From assembly GCA_036391875.1 (NCBI GenBank), contig DASVZA010000030.1, positions 1-64,000 of the forward strand: 64,000 bases of DNA, given 5' to 3'. The stretch comes from Parasulfuritortus sp036391875. GTDB lineage: Bacteria > Pseudomonadota > Gammaproteobacteria > Burkholderiales > Thiobacillaceae. The notes under the pieces are model-generated. The model worked only from the letters and a program-made list of their open reading frames with translations, did no database searches and was not told the DNA's origin. Positions 42,361 to 50,591 of this stretch are shown piece by piece. Made by a program: the position numbers and the translations under genes. Each line of letters opens with the position of its first letter. The first letter of the stretch is position 1.

Positions 42361-42988
42361 GCTGCACCTCCTGGGGAAGAAGTTCGGCCTTGTGCTGGGC
42401 GAAATACTCCAGCGCCTTTTTCACTGCCTTGACCACGGCGCGGGGCGAAATGGTTGCGCCGGCCATGTAGTCGAATTTACCCCCATCCTTCTTGACCTTC
42501 CAGCCGTCCGGCGTGGGGTTGTCGAGCGATTTGCCGTCGAAGTTGTGGATCCAGTTGCTCTTGGCGGCGTCGATGTAGTCGCCCAGGCCTGGCGTTTCGC
42601 TTTGCGCGGTGACCCGGACGCCGGTCAGGACGCCGTCCGGGCGGATGCCGACCAGCAGCTTGATCTCGCCGGCGTAACCGTCCGGCGCGATCGCCTCCAG
42701 GACCACGGCGGTGGTCTTGCCGGCCAGGGTGGCAAGATAAAGCTCGCCCGGCTGCTTCAGACCGAGCAGTGGGTCGGCCGGCAACGGCCGGGCCGACTTG
42801 ACCAGATCGTTGTCGTAGCTGCCGGCCGGCAGGACCTGGGCGATGAGGCGAATCTTGGCGTCGCGCTCGCTTTTTTCGATCGAAGGCCGGGTCATGTCAT
42901 TGGTTCCGGCCAGCAGGACGGCGCCGACGATGGCGAAGCCGAGCAGAGACAGCGCGGTGGTCAGGATGTGGCGGCCGGTCGCGTTCAT
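42350..42988 (-). CDS. rsxG: Rnf/Rsx complex subunit G (FMN-binding)
   Basis: RnfG (212 residues) has one N-terminal membrane helix (LTTALSLLGFAIVGAVLLAG) and a periplasmic FMN-binding domain. The covalent-FMN threonine motif is MAGATISPRAVVKAVKKAL, near residue 190, with Ala in place of the usual first Ser. The long open frame upstream is out-of-frame rsxD; ATG 42986-42988 overlaps the rsxD stop. Confidence 0.93.
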   Translation of the reverse strand: MNATGRHILTTALSLLGFAIVGAVLLAGTNDMTRPSIEKSERDAKIRLIAQVLPAGSYDNDLVKSARPLPADPLLGLKQPGELYLATLAGKTTAVVLEAIAPDGYAGEIKLLVGIRPDGVLTGVRVTAQSETPGLGDYIDAAKSNWIHNFDGKSLDNPTPDGWKVKKDGGKFDYMAGATISPRAVVKAVKKALEYFAQHKAELLPQEVQHGQ

Positions 42989-44016
42989 TTGGCCGCCTTG
43001 CCGCCCTGGGCGTGGCCGAATACCCGGGGCTGGGTGTAGGCGTCGATGAAGGGGGCGGCGCAGTTCATGATCAGGATGGAGAAGGCGACCCCGTCGGGAT
43101 AGCCGCCGAAGGTGCGGATGATCACGGTGAGGAAGCCGGCCGCTCCGGCGAAGATCAGCTTGCCGCGCGGCGTGGTGCAGGCGGTCACCGGGTCGGTGGC
43201 GATGAAGAAGGCGCCCAGCATGCTGCCGCCGGCCAGCAGATGGAACAGCGGGCCGGCGTTGTGGGTCGGGTCGAGCATCTGCAGGGCGCCGGCGGTCAGG
43301 GCGATCCCGGCCAGGAAGGCGACCGGGATGTGCCAGGTGACAAGGCGGTTGACGATCAGGAAGATGCCGCCGAACAGGTACATGACGGCGACCAGTTCCA
43401 TGCCCTTGCCGGCGATCAGGCCGTGGATCGGCTGGACGAGGGCGTCCGTCACCGTGTGGCCGCCGCGCACGACGGTCTTCACGGTGTCGAGCACGGTCGC
43501 CGAGGTGTAGGCGTCGGGCGTGATGTTGCCGCCGATGAAGACCAGGTTGAATGCATCGGCCAGGTTCGGCACGTAAGTGGCCAGGGTGACCGGGGCGGCC
43601 CACTGGGTCATGTAGACCGGGAAGCTGACGATCAGCACGCAGTAGCCGACCATGGCCGGATTGAACAGGTTCTGGCCCAGGCCGCCATACAGGTGCTTGG
43701 CCACCACCACGGCGAAGAACATGCCGGTCAGGTACAGCCACCAAGGGGCGAGGGTGGGCACCGACAGGGCCAGCAGCCAGGCGGTGAGCAGGACCGAGCC
43801 GTCGCTCAGGGCAGGCTTCATGGGCCGGCCGCGTATGAGCAGGGCCAGGGCCTCGAAGCCGATGCCGAGCAGGCCGCACCAGATCAGGCTGATCCAGATG
43901 CCGGGGCCGAAGAACCAGGCATAGGCGAGGGTGCCGGGGATCAGGGCCGCCATCACCTTGATCATGGTGAAGAGCACGGTGTTGTGCTCCTTGAGGATGA
44001 AGGGCGAGCCGATCAT
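42985..44016 (-). CDS. rsxD: Rnf/Rsx complex subunit D (FMN-binding)
   Basis: RnfD (343 residues) is a multi-helix membrane subunit homologous to NqrB that carries covalent FMN and takes part in ion translocation. It begins SPFILKEHNTVLFTMIKVM, includes AKHLYGGLGQNLFNPAMVGY and the FMN region FIATDPVTACTTPRGKLIF, all typical. ATG-stop overlaps of four bases join it to rsxC and rsxG. Confidence 0.96.
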   Translation of the reverse strand: MIGSPFILKEHNTVLFTMIKVMAALIPGTLAYAWFFGPGIWISLIWCGLLGIGFEALALLIRGRPMKPALSDGSVLLTAWLLALSVPTLAPWWLYLTGMFFAVVVAKHLYGGLGQNLFNPAMVGYCVLIVSFPVYMTQWAAPVTLATYVPNLADAFNLVFIGGNITPDAYTSATVLDTVKTVVRGGHTVTDALVQPIHGLIAGKGMELVAVMYLFGGIFLIVNRLVTWHIPVAFLAGIALTAGALQMLDPTHNAGPLFHLLAGGSMLGAFFIATDPVTACTTPRGKLIFAGAAGFLTVIIRTFGGYPDGVAFSILIMNCAAPFIDAYTQPRVFGHAQGGKAAK

Positions 44017-45650
44017 GCCTGCCGCTCCGCGTCCTGCCGGTCTTCGGCCGCCTGGCGTCGGGCCTCGATCTCGTCGATCTGGCGCAGCTGTTCGGCGGCC
44101 AGGTTTTCAGTGTTTTTCGGTTGCACGTTTTCTTTCGCCTGTTTGGCTCGTTCGATGGCGGCCTCGAGGATGGCCTTCTTGCGGGCGGCTTCGGGGTCGT
44201 CGGCCGCGACCGCGCCGGTCTCCAGCCGTTCGCTGGCCTTCTTGCCCAGCCGTTCGGCCTTTTCCTGCTTCTCCCGTTCCTGGCGGAACATTTGGAATTC
44301 GTGCCGCTCCCGGGCGATTTCGGCTGCCTGTTTGGCGCGGTCGGCGGCGGCGATTTCGCTCTTGGCGAAGCGGTAGTAGTCGACCAGCGGGATGTGGCTC
44401 GGGCAGACGTGGCTGCAGCAGCCGCACTCGATGCAGTCGAACAGCTTGTAGGCGCGCGCCCGGTCGAAGTTCTTCGACTTGGCGTGCCAGTACAGCTCGA
44501 ACGGCTGCAGTTGGGCCGGGCAGGCCAGGGCGCACTGGCCGCAGCGGATGCAGGGCATCGGCAGCGGGTGGGGCGGGAACAGGGCGTCGCTCTTGGTGAT
44601 GATGCAGTTGACCGACTTGATCAGCGGGGAGGCAGTGTCCTGCAGATCGAAGCCCATCATCGGGCCGCCGACGATCTGGCCGGTGGCGTGGTCCAGCTCG
44701 CCGCCGGCCAGGCGGATCAGTTCCTCGATCGGGGTGCCCAGGCGGGCCTCGATGTTGCGCGGTTCCCGCACGTGGCCGGTGATGGTCACCACCCGGGAGA
44801 GCATCGGTTCGCCCAGTTCCACCGCGCGCTGCAGGGCATAGGCGGTGGCGACGTTGAAGACCTGGATGCCGATGTCGGGCGAGAGCTTGCCGCTCGGCGT
44901 CTCCAGGCCGGTCAGGAGCTGGGTGAGCTGCTTGGCGCCGCCGCTCGGGTAGCGGGTCGGCACGACGACGACCTCGGCCTGGTACGGCGTGCAGGCGGCG
45001 GCCATGGCCTGGGCCGCTTCCGGCTTGTTGTCCTCGATGCCGACCAGGATGCGCTTGGCGCCCAGCGTATGGCGCATGATCTCGGCGCCGAGCATGACCG
45101 CCTCCGCCCGCTCGCGCATCAGGCGGTCGTCGCAGGTGATCCACGGCTCGCATTCGGCGCCGTTCAGGATCAGGGTCTCGATCGGCGTGGCGCCCGGAGC
45201 CAGCTTCACGTGGCTGGGGAAGACCGCGCCGCCCTGGCCGGCCAGGCCCATGCGGGACAGCCGCTTGTGCAGTTCGCCCGGCGGCATGTCGCGCCAGGCG
45301 ATGGGCCGCATCTCTACGGCGGCATCCTGTCCGTCCGATTCGATCACCACGCATAGGTCGGGCAGGCCGGACGGATGGGGCACCGGGCGGGGCTCGACCG
45401 CCACTACCCGGCCCGAGGTCGGCGCGTGCACGGCGGCCGAGATGCGGCCGTCGGGAGTGCCGATCATCTGGCCCTTGAGGACGGTGTCGCCGGCATGGAC
45501 CAGGACTCGGGCCGGTTGGCCGATGTGCTGGCGTAGGGGCACCACATAGCGTTCCGACAGCGGCGCCGTGAGGATGGGTGCGGCGCTCGACTCGATCTTG
45601 TGTTCGGCCGGGTGCAGTCCGCCCGGGATCGGATAGACCCTGCCGCTCAT
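44013..45650 (-). CDS. rsxC: Rnf/Rsx complex subunit C
   Basis: RnfC (545 residues) is the peripheral subunit that binds NADH and FMN and passes electrons through two [4Fe-4S] clusters. The N-terminus reads VYPIPGGLHPAEHK. The Fe-S motifs are CIRCGQCALACPAQLQP and CIECGCCSHVCPSHIPL. The C-terminal 120 residues are a charged Ala/Glu/Lys/Gln-rich helical tail, shorter than the repeat tail of E. coli RsxC. ATG 45648-45650 overlaps the rsxB stop; the longer frame adds 15 unlikely residues. Confidence 0.96.
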   Translation of the reverse strand: MSGRVYPIPGGLHPAEHKIESSAAPILTAPLSERYVVPLRQHIGQPARVLVHAGDTVLKGQMIGTPDGRISAAVHAPTSGRVVAVEPRPVPHPSGLPDLCVVIESDGQDAAVEMRPIAWRDMPPGELHKRLSRMGLAGQGGAVFPSHVKLAPGATPIETLILNGAECEPWITCDDRLMRERAEAVMLGAEIMRHTLGAKRILVGIEDNKPEAAQAMAAACTPYQAEVVVVPTRYPSGGAKQLTQLLTGLETPSGKLSPDIGIQVFNVATAYALQRAVELGEPMLSRVVTITGHVREPRNIEARLGTPIEELIRLAGGELDHATGQIVGGPMMGFDLQDTASPLIKSVNCIITKSDALFPPHPLPMPCIRCGQCALACPAQLQPFELYWHAKSKNFDRARAYKLFDCIECGCCSHVCPSHIPLVDYYRFAKSEIAAADRAKQAAEIARERHEFQMFRQEREKQEKAERLGKKASERLETGAVAADDPEAARKKAILEAAIERAKQAKENVQPKNTENLAAEQLRQIDEIEARRQAAEDRQDAERQA

Positions 45651-46204
45651 GCAGTCTGCCTTTCCTGCTGGATGGGGATGACCGGGTAGCGCCATTTCCA
45701 GTTGTTGACCGTTTCATGCACCACTTCCATGTGGATGCAGTCGACCGGGCAGGGCGCGATGCACAGTTCGCAGCCGGTGCAGAGGTCGGCGACGATGACA
45801 TGCAATTGTTTGGAGGCGCCGACAATGGCATCGACCGGGCAGGCCTGGATGCAGAGCGTGCAGCCGATGCAGGTGTTCTCGTCGATGACGGCGACCGATT
45901 TCGGCTTGGGCGCCACGCCCTCGCCGAACGGCTTGGGCTCGACGCCGAGCAGGTCGGCCAGCTTCTGGATGCCGGCCTCGCCGCCCGGCGGGCAGCGGTT
46001 GATGTCGGCCTCGCCCTTGGCCATCGCTTCGGCATAGGGCCGGCAGCCGGCGAAGCCGCATTGGCCGCACTGGGTCTGGGGCAGGACGTCGTTGATCTTG
46101 TCTGCCAGGGGGTCGCCGGCGACCTTGAAGTAAAGCTCGGCCCAGCCCAGAACGGCGCCCAGCACCAGGCCGATGGCGGCCATGACGACGACGGCAGAGA
46201 TCAT
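45647..46204 (-). CDS. rsxB: Rnf/Rsx complex subunit B (polyferredoxin)
   Basis: RnfB (185 residues) has an N-terminal membrane anchor (VVVMAAIGLVLGAVLGWAEL), a four-cysteine cluster domain (TQCGQCGFAGCRPYAEAM with the fourth Cys in RCPPGG) and two ferredoxin clusters (CIGCTLCIQACPVDAI and CTGCELCIAPCPVDCI). It feeds or takes electrons on the cytoplasmic face. ATG 46202-46204 overlaps the rsxA stop. Confidence 0.96.
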   Translation of the reverse strand: MISAVVVMAAIGLVLGAVLGWAELYFKVAGDPLADKINDVLPQTQCGQCGFAGCRPYAEAMAKGEADINRCPPGGEAGIQKLADLLGVEPKPFGEGVAPKPKSVAVIDENTCIGCTLCIQACPVDAIVGASKQLHVIVADLCTGCELCIAPCPVDCIHMEVVHETVNNWKWRYPVIPIQQERQTA

Positions 46205-46776
46205 TTGATCAGACCCGAGAAGCCCATGAAGGCGAGGCTCATCAGCCCCGCGGTGATCATGGCGATGCTGACGCCCTGGAAAGGTTTCGGAATGTCGGCG
46301 CCGTCCAATCGTTCCCGCATGGCGGCGAACAGGCCCAGCACCAGCGAGAAGCCGATCGCGCCGCCCAGTCCGAACAGCAGCGAATCGACGAAGTTGTGCT
46401 GCTGCTGGACATTGAGCAGGGGGATACCGAGCACGGCGCAGTTGGTGGTGATCAGCGGCAGGTAGATGCCCAGCACCCGGAACAGGGCCGGGCTGGTCTT
46501 CTTGATGAACAGTTCGGTGAAGCCGACGATGGCGGCGATCACCACGATGAAGGACAGAGTGCGCAGATAGCTGAGGTCGGTGCCCAGCAGGTAATGGTCG
46601 ATCAGGTAGCTGGTGCCGGAGCCGAGGGTCAGCACGAAGGTGGTGGCGGCGGCCATGCCGATGGCGGTTTCCAGTTTCTTGGAAACGCCGAAGAACGGGC
46701 ACATGCCGAGGATCTTGGCCATGATGATGTTGTTGACGAACACCGTGCCGATGAGGATGAGTAGGTAATGTTCCAT
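46201..46776 (-). CDS. rsxA: Rnf/Rsx complex subunit A
   Basis: RnfA (191 residues) is the first gene of the operon and a six-helix membrane subunit homologous to NqrE. It contains ILGMCPFFGVSKKLETAIGM, with the cysteine for the intramembrane Fe-S site, and LPLITTNCAVLGIPLL with the second cysteine. In this complex, ferredoxin/NADH redox chemistry is coupled to Na+ or H+ movement. In some proteobacteria the complex also reduces SoxR. The 147-bp gap upstream should hold the operon promoter, but no clear -35/-10 pair was found. Confidence 0.96.
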   Translation of the reverse strand: MEHYLLILIGTVFVNNIIMAKILGMCPFFGVSKKLETAIGMAAATTFVLTLGSGTSYLIDHYLLGTDLSYLRTLSFIVVIAAIVGFTELFIKKTSPALFRVLGIYLPLITTNCAVLGIPLLNVQQQHNFVDSLLFGLGGAIGFSLVLGLFAAMRERLDGADIPKPFQGVSIAMITAGLMSLAFMGFSGLIK

Positions 46777-46923
46777 TGTGCTGATCCGAAGAGGATTAAA
46801 TTATCCGCCACCCCCCGTGGCTAAACAACCCTGAACTGTTTGTCTCTAATCTGCGCGCCGCCTGCGATGACAGCCGCAGTCTGCCCGTCTTCCGTTATGA
46901 GTAAGAGTCTAATGCAATAGGCT

Positions 46924-48033
46924 CTAAATGACAGTCTGCCAGGCCGCGGCGTCCAGTCCCAGATCCTGCGCCAGGCCGCCGTGGCAGATGCGGCCGGCCG
47001 CCAGGTTGAGCCCGCTGGCGAAACCGGGGTCCGCTTCGAAGGCGGCGCGCGGCCCCGAGCCGGCCAGGTTCAGCAGATAGGGCAGGGTGGCGGCCTCGAG
47101 CGCCAGGGTGCTGGTGCGGGCGACGCAGCCCGGCATGTTGGCGACGCCGTAGTGGACGATGCCCTCGTGGACGACGAACGGCGTGGTATGGCTGGTCACG
47201 GTCGAGGTCTCGGCGATGCCGCCCTGGTCGATGGCGACGTCGATGATGGCCGCTCCGGGCTGCATGCGGCGGACCAGGTCGGCGGAGATGATCTTGGGCG
47301 CCCGGCGGCCGTGGACGTAGACCGCGCCGATCACCAGGTCGGCCCGGGTCACCCAGGTCTCGACCGCGGCCGGTTCGGAGAGCACGGTGCGGATGCGGCC
47401 CGGGTAGCGCTGCTCGAAGCTGCGCAGCCGGTCCGGATTGAGGTCGAGCAGGGTCACGTCGGCGTCGATGCCGACCGCGATATGGGCGGCGTTGGCCCCG
47501 ACCTCGCCGCCGCCGATGATCACCACCCGGCCGGGCTCGACACCTTCCACGCCGGCCAGCAGCACGCCGCGGCCGCCGTTCTTCATCTCCAGCGCCTGCA
47601 TGCCGGCCTGGACCGAGAGCCGGCCGGCGACCCGCGACATCGGTGCCAGCAGCGGCGTGCTGCCGCCCGGGCCTTCCACGGTTTCGAAGGCGATGGCGGT
47701 CACGCCGCGCGACAGCAGGGTCTGGGTCAGTTCGGGCGCGGCGGCCAGATGCAGGTAACAGAACAGGATCTGGCCGGCGCGCAGGTAGGGCGTCTCGCTC
47801 GGTAGGGGTTCCTTGACCTTGAATACCAGGTCGGCGTCGTAGGCCGCGGCGGCATCCGGGACCAGTTCGGCGCCGGCCGCGCGGTAGTCCAGGTCGGCAT
47901 AGCCGATGGCGTTGCCGGCGCCGGTTTCGACCAGGACCCGGTGCCCGGCCGCGGCCAGCTTGGCGACGCCGGCCGGCGTGGCGGCCACCCGATGCTCTTC
48001 GAGTTTGATTTCCTTGGGAATGCCGATGCGCAT
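46924..48033 (-). CDS. ald: Alanine dehydrogenase
   Basis: Ald interconverts L-alanine and pyruvate plus ammonia with NAD. The 369-residue protein starts MRIGIPKEIKLEEHRVAATP and has the substrate-site Lys in LVFKVKEP, the catalytic His in ILFCYLHLAAAPE, the NAD motif VVIIGGGEVGANAAHI, and the Asp in IIDVAIDQGG. AAGGA precedes the ATG and TATATA lies about 30 bp further up as a possible -10. It appears monocistronic. Confidence 0.96.
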   Translation of the reverse strand: MRIGIPKEIKLEEHRVAATPAGVAKLAAAGHRVLVETGAGNAIGYADLDYRAAGAELVPDAAAAYDADLVFKVKEPLPSETPYLRAGQILFCYLHLAAAPELTQTLLSRGVTAIAFETVEGPGGSTPLLAPMSRVAGRLSVQAGMQALEMKNGGRGVLLAGVEGVEPGRVVIIGGGEVGANAAHIAVGIDADVTLLDLNPDRLRSFEQRYPGRIRTVLSEPAAVETWVTRADLVIGAVYVHGRRAPKIISADLVRRMQPGAAIIDVAIDQGGIAETSTVTSHTTPFVVHEGIVHYGVANMPGCVARTSTLALEAATLPYLLNLAGSGPRAAFEADPGFASGLNLAAGRICHGGLAQDLGLDAAAWQTVI

Positions 48034-48104
48034 GGGTACCGTCCTTGTCCGTTTTTTCGTCTATATAACCCGGCAACTCGTCTGTCCGCCAGCCGGCTTG
48101 ATCG

Positions 48105-48120
48105 GGCCGGGATCCCGGCC
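48105..48120. repeat. 16-bp perfect palindrome in the ald/copA gap
   Basis: GGCCGGGATCCCGGCC is perfectly self-complementary and lies between the copA stop and the ald start, both genes reading leftward. A second 16-bp perfect palindrome (ATAGCCGGCCGGCTAT, 48152-48167) overlaps the copA stop codon. On the minus strand no T-run follows either one, so neither is a standard terminator. Confidence 0.4.
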
Positions 48121-48163
48121 TCGCAGGGGCGAACGGAATGCACGCAATGGGATAGCCGGCCGG

Positions 48164-50512
48164 CTATTTTGCCTGATTCGGCCGCCAACGTTTCAACTGC
48201 AGCGAATTGCTGACCACGGACACCGAGGACAGGGCCATGGCGGCGCCGGCGATGACCGGGTTGAGATAGCCCAGGGCGGCCAGCGGCAGGGCCAGCACGT
48301 TGTAGACGAAGGCGAGGAACAGGTTCTGGCGGATCTTCTTCATCACGGCGCGGGACAGTTCCACCGCGTCGGCCACGGCGTTGAGGTCGTTGTGCATGAG
48401 GGTGATGTCGGCCGCCTCCATGGCAATGTCGGCGCCCGAACTCATGGCGAAGCCGATATCGGCGCTGGCCAGGGCGGGGGCGTCGTTGATGCCGTCGCCG
48501 GCCATGGCCACGATCCGGCCTTCCGATTTCAGGGCGGCCACCGCGGCGGCCTTGTCCTGCGGCTTGACCCCGGCCTGCCAGTCGTCGAGGCCGGCCTCGC
48601 GGGCGATGGCGGCGGCCGTGGCCTCGTGGTCGCCGGTGAGCATGACCGGCCGGATGCCGGCCGCCTTGAGCCTGGCAACGGCGGCGGGCGAGGAGGTGCG
48701 CAGCCGGTCGGCGAAGGCGAGATGGGCGAGCACCGTATCGCCCTCGCTCAGGGTGACCCAGGTGGCGGCCGGGTGCTCGGCGCGCGCGGCGCCGGTGGCG
48801 AGGCGCAGGTCGCGGCCGGCCACCATGCCCCGGACGCCGATGCCGGGCAGGTTTTCGAAGTCCTCGACCGCCGGCACGGCGACGCCGCGCTGCGCCGCTG
48901 CAGCCAGCACCGCCTTGGCCAACGGATGGCTGCTGCCCTGTTCCAGGGCGGCGGCCAGGCCGAGCAGGGCGCCGTCGTCCGGTTCCATGGCGACCAGGGC
49001 CGGCCGGCCTTCGGTCAGGGTGCCGGTCTTGTCCAGGGCCAGCACGTCGACCCGCTCGGCCTTCTCCAGCACCTCGGCGGCCCGGACCAGGATGCCCAGT
49101 TGCGCGCCGCGGCCGAGGCCGACCATGACCGCGGTCGGCGTGGCCAGGCCCAGGGCGCAGGGGCAGGCGATGACCAGCACGGCGACGGCCGGGATCAGGC
49201 TCTGGCTGAAGCTGCCGCTGTACAGCCACCAGCCGGCCAGGGTGAGCAGGGCGAGGCTGATGACGGCGGGCACGAAGATGCCGGAGATGCGGTCGGCCAG
49301 CTTCTGGATCGGCGCCTTGGAGCCTTGCGCCGCCTCGGTCAGGCGGACGATCTCCATCAGCTGGGTGTGGGCGCCGACCCCCTCGGCCTGGATCACCAGC
49401 ATGCCGTCCAGGTTCTGGGTGCCGGAGTAGACGCGCGCTCCTGCCGCTTTGGCGGCCGGCATGCTCTCCCCGGTGAGCAGGCTTTCGTCGACGCCGGAGC
49501 GGCCGTCCTCGACCGTGCCGTCGACCGGGATGCGCTCGCCGGCCCGGACCTGGACCCGGTCGCCCGGGTGCAGGCTGGCGATCTCGGCCTCGACGAATTC
49601 GCCGTCGCGCTCGACCCGGGCGGTGCGCGGCTGCAGGCCGAGCAGCTGCTCGATGGCGGTCGAGGTCCGGCTCTTGGCTCGGGCTTCCAACAGCTTGCCG
49701 AGCCGGACCAGGGTGACCACCGCGGCGCTGGCCTCGAAGTAGAGATGGCCGCCGGGCACCAGGAAGAGGGTGGCGAGGCTGAAGAAATAGGCCGCGCTGG
49801 TGCCCAGGGCGACCAGCACGTCCATGTTGGCGCCGCCGCCGCGCAGCGATTTCCAGGCGCCGTCGTAGAAGCGCCAGCCGGCCCAGAACTGGACCGGGGT
49901 GGCCAGCAGCCATTGGGCCCAGCCGGGCAGCATGGGGGCGTGCTGTTCGCCGCCGAGCATGGCGACCATTTCCACCAGCAAGGGCAGGGTGAGCAGGGCG
50001 GAGAATACGAATACCTGTACCTCGCGCCGGTATGCGGCCGCCTTGCGGGCCTTTTCCTGGGCGCGCTGCTCCTCGCTGTCCGGGGTGGCGGTGAAGCCGG
50101 CCCGGGCCACGGCGGCGACCAGGCTGTTCTCGTCGGCCAGGCCGGGCTGGTAGCGGACCCGGGCCTTTTCGGTGGCCAGGTTGACCTTGGCCTCGACCCC
50201 GGGCAGGCCGTTCAGGACCCGCTCCAGGCGGACCGAGCAGGAGGCGCAGGTCATGCCGGCGATGTTCAGGTCGAGGGTGCGGGCCGGCACCGTGTAACCG
50301 GTCTTGCCGACCTGGGCCAGGATCGCGGCGGCGTCGGTCTGGCTCGGGTCGAATTCCACCTGGGCGCTCTCGGTGGCCAGGTTGACCCGGGCCTCGACGC
50401 CGGGCAGCCGGTTCAGGTTGTTCTCCAGCCGGGTCGAGCAGGACGCGCAGGTCATGCCCGAGATGGGCAGTTGGATGATCTGGCGGATGGGATGGCTACT
50501 GATATCGGACAT
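48164..50512 (-). CDS. copA: Copper-exporting P1B-type ATPase
   Basis: The 782-residue protein pumps Cu+ out of the cytoplasm. It has two N-terminal heavy-metal domains, each with GMTCASC (about residues 18-24 and 86-92). Eight membrane helices carry the metal motif C450-P-C452 (VLVIACPCALGLATP). The phosphorylated aspartate is about D494 (DKTGTLTEG), the SSHPLAKA His-Pro motif is in the nucleotide domain, and AGDGINDAPAL completes the hinge. These features are those of subclass IB-1 (CopA). Confidence 0.95.
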   Translation of the reverse strand: MSDISSHPIRQIIQLPISGMTCASCSTRLENNLNRLPGVEARVNLATESAQVEFDPSQTDAAAILAQVGKTGYTVPARTLDLNIAGMTCASCSVRLERVLNGLPGVEAKVNLATEKARVRYQPGLADENSLVAAVARAGFTATPDSEEQRAQEKARKAAAYRREVQVFVFSALLTLPLLVEMVAMLGGEQHAPMLPGWAQWLLATPVQFWAGWRFYDGAWKSLRGGGANMDVLVALGTSAAYFFSLATLFLVPGGHLYFEASAAVVTLVRLGKLLEARAKSRTSTAIEQLLGLQPRTARVERDGEFVEAEIASLHPGDRVQVRAGERIPVDGTVEDGRSGVDESLLTGESMPAAKAAGARVYSGTQNLDGMLVIQAEGVGAHTQLMEIVRLTEAAQGSKAPIQKLADRISGIFVPAVISLALLTLAGWWLYSGSFSQSLIPAVAVLVIACPCALGLATPTAVMVGLGRGAQLGILVRAAEVLEKAERVDVLALDKTGTLTEGRPALVAMEPDDGALLGLAAALEQGSSHPLAKAVLAAAAQRGVAVPAVEDFENLPGIGVRGMVAGRDLRLATGAARAEHPAATWVTLSEGDTVLAHLAFADRLRTSSPAAVARLKAAGIRPVMLTGDHEATAAAIAREAGLDDWQAGVKPQDKAAAVAALKSEGRIVAMAGDGINDAPALASADIGFAMSSGADIAMEAADITLMHNDLNAVADAVELSRAVMKKIRQNLFLAFVYNVLALPLAALGYLNPVIAGAAMALSSVSVVSNSLQLKRWRPNQAK

Positions 50513-50522
50513 GGCTGTTGCG

Positions 50523-50544
50523 GACCTTCTGGAAGCTTAAGGTC
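50523..50544 (-). promoter_or_regulatory. Candidate MerR/CueR-type site before copA
   Basis: GACCTT-N10-AAGGTC is an inverted repeat in the style of CueR-family operators (ACCTT...AAGGT). It ends only ten bases before the copA ATG, which leaves little room for a -10 and leader, so a normal CueR promoter here would give an almost leaderless message. No cueR gene is in view. Confidence 0.3.
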
Positions 50545-50591
50545 GAGAATAATCCGATTCGTCCGAACTGTCAGGCGTTCCTGCCGTAGCG

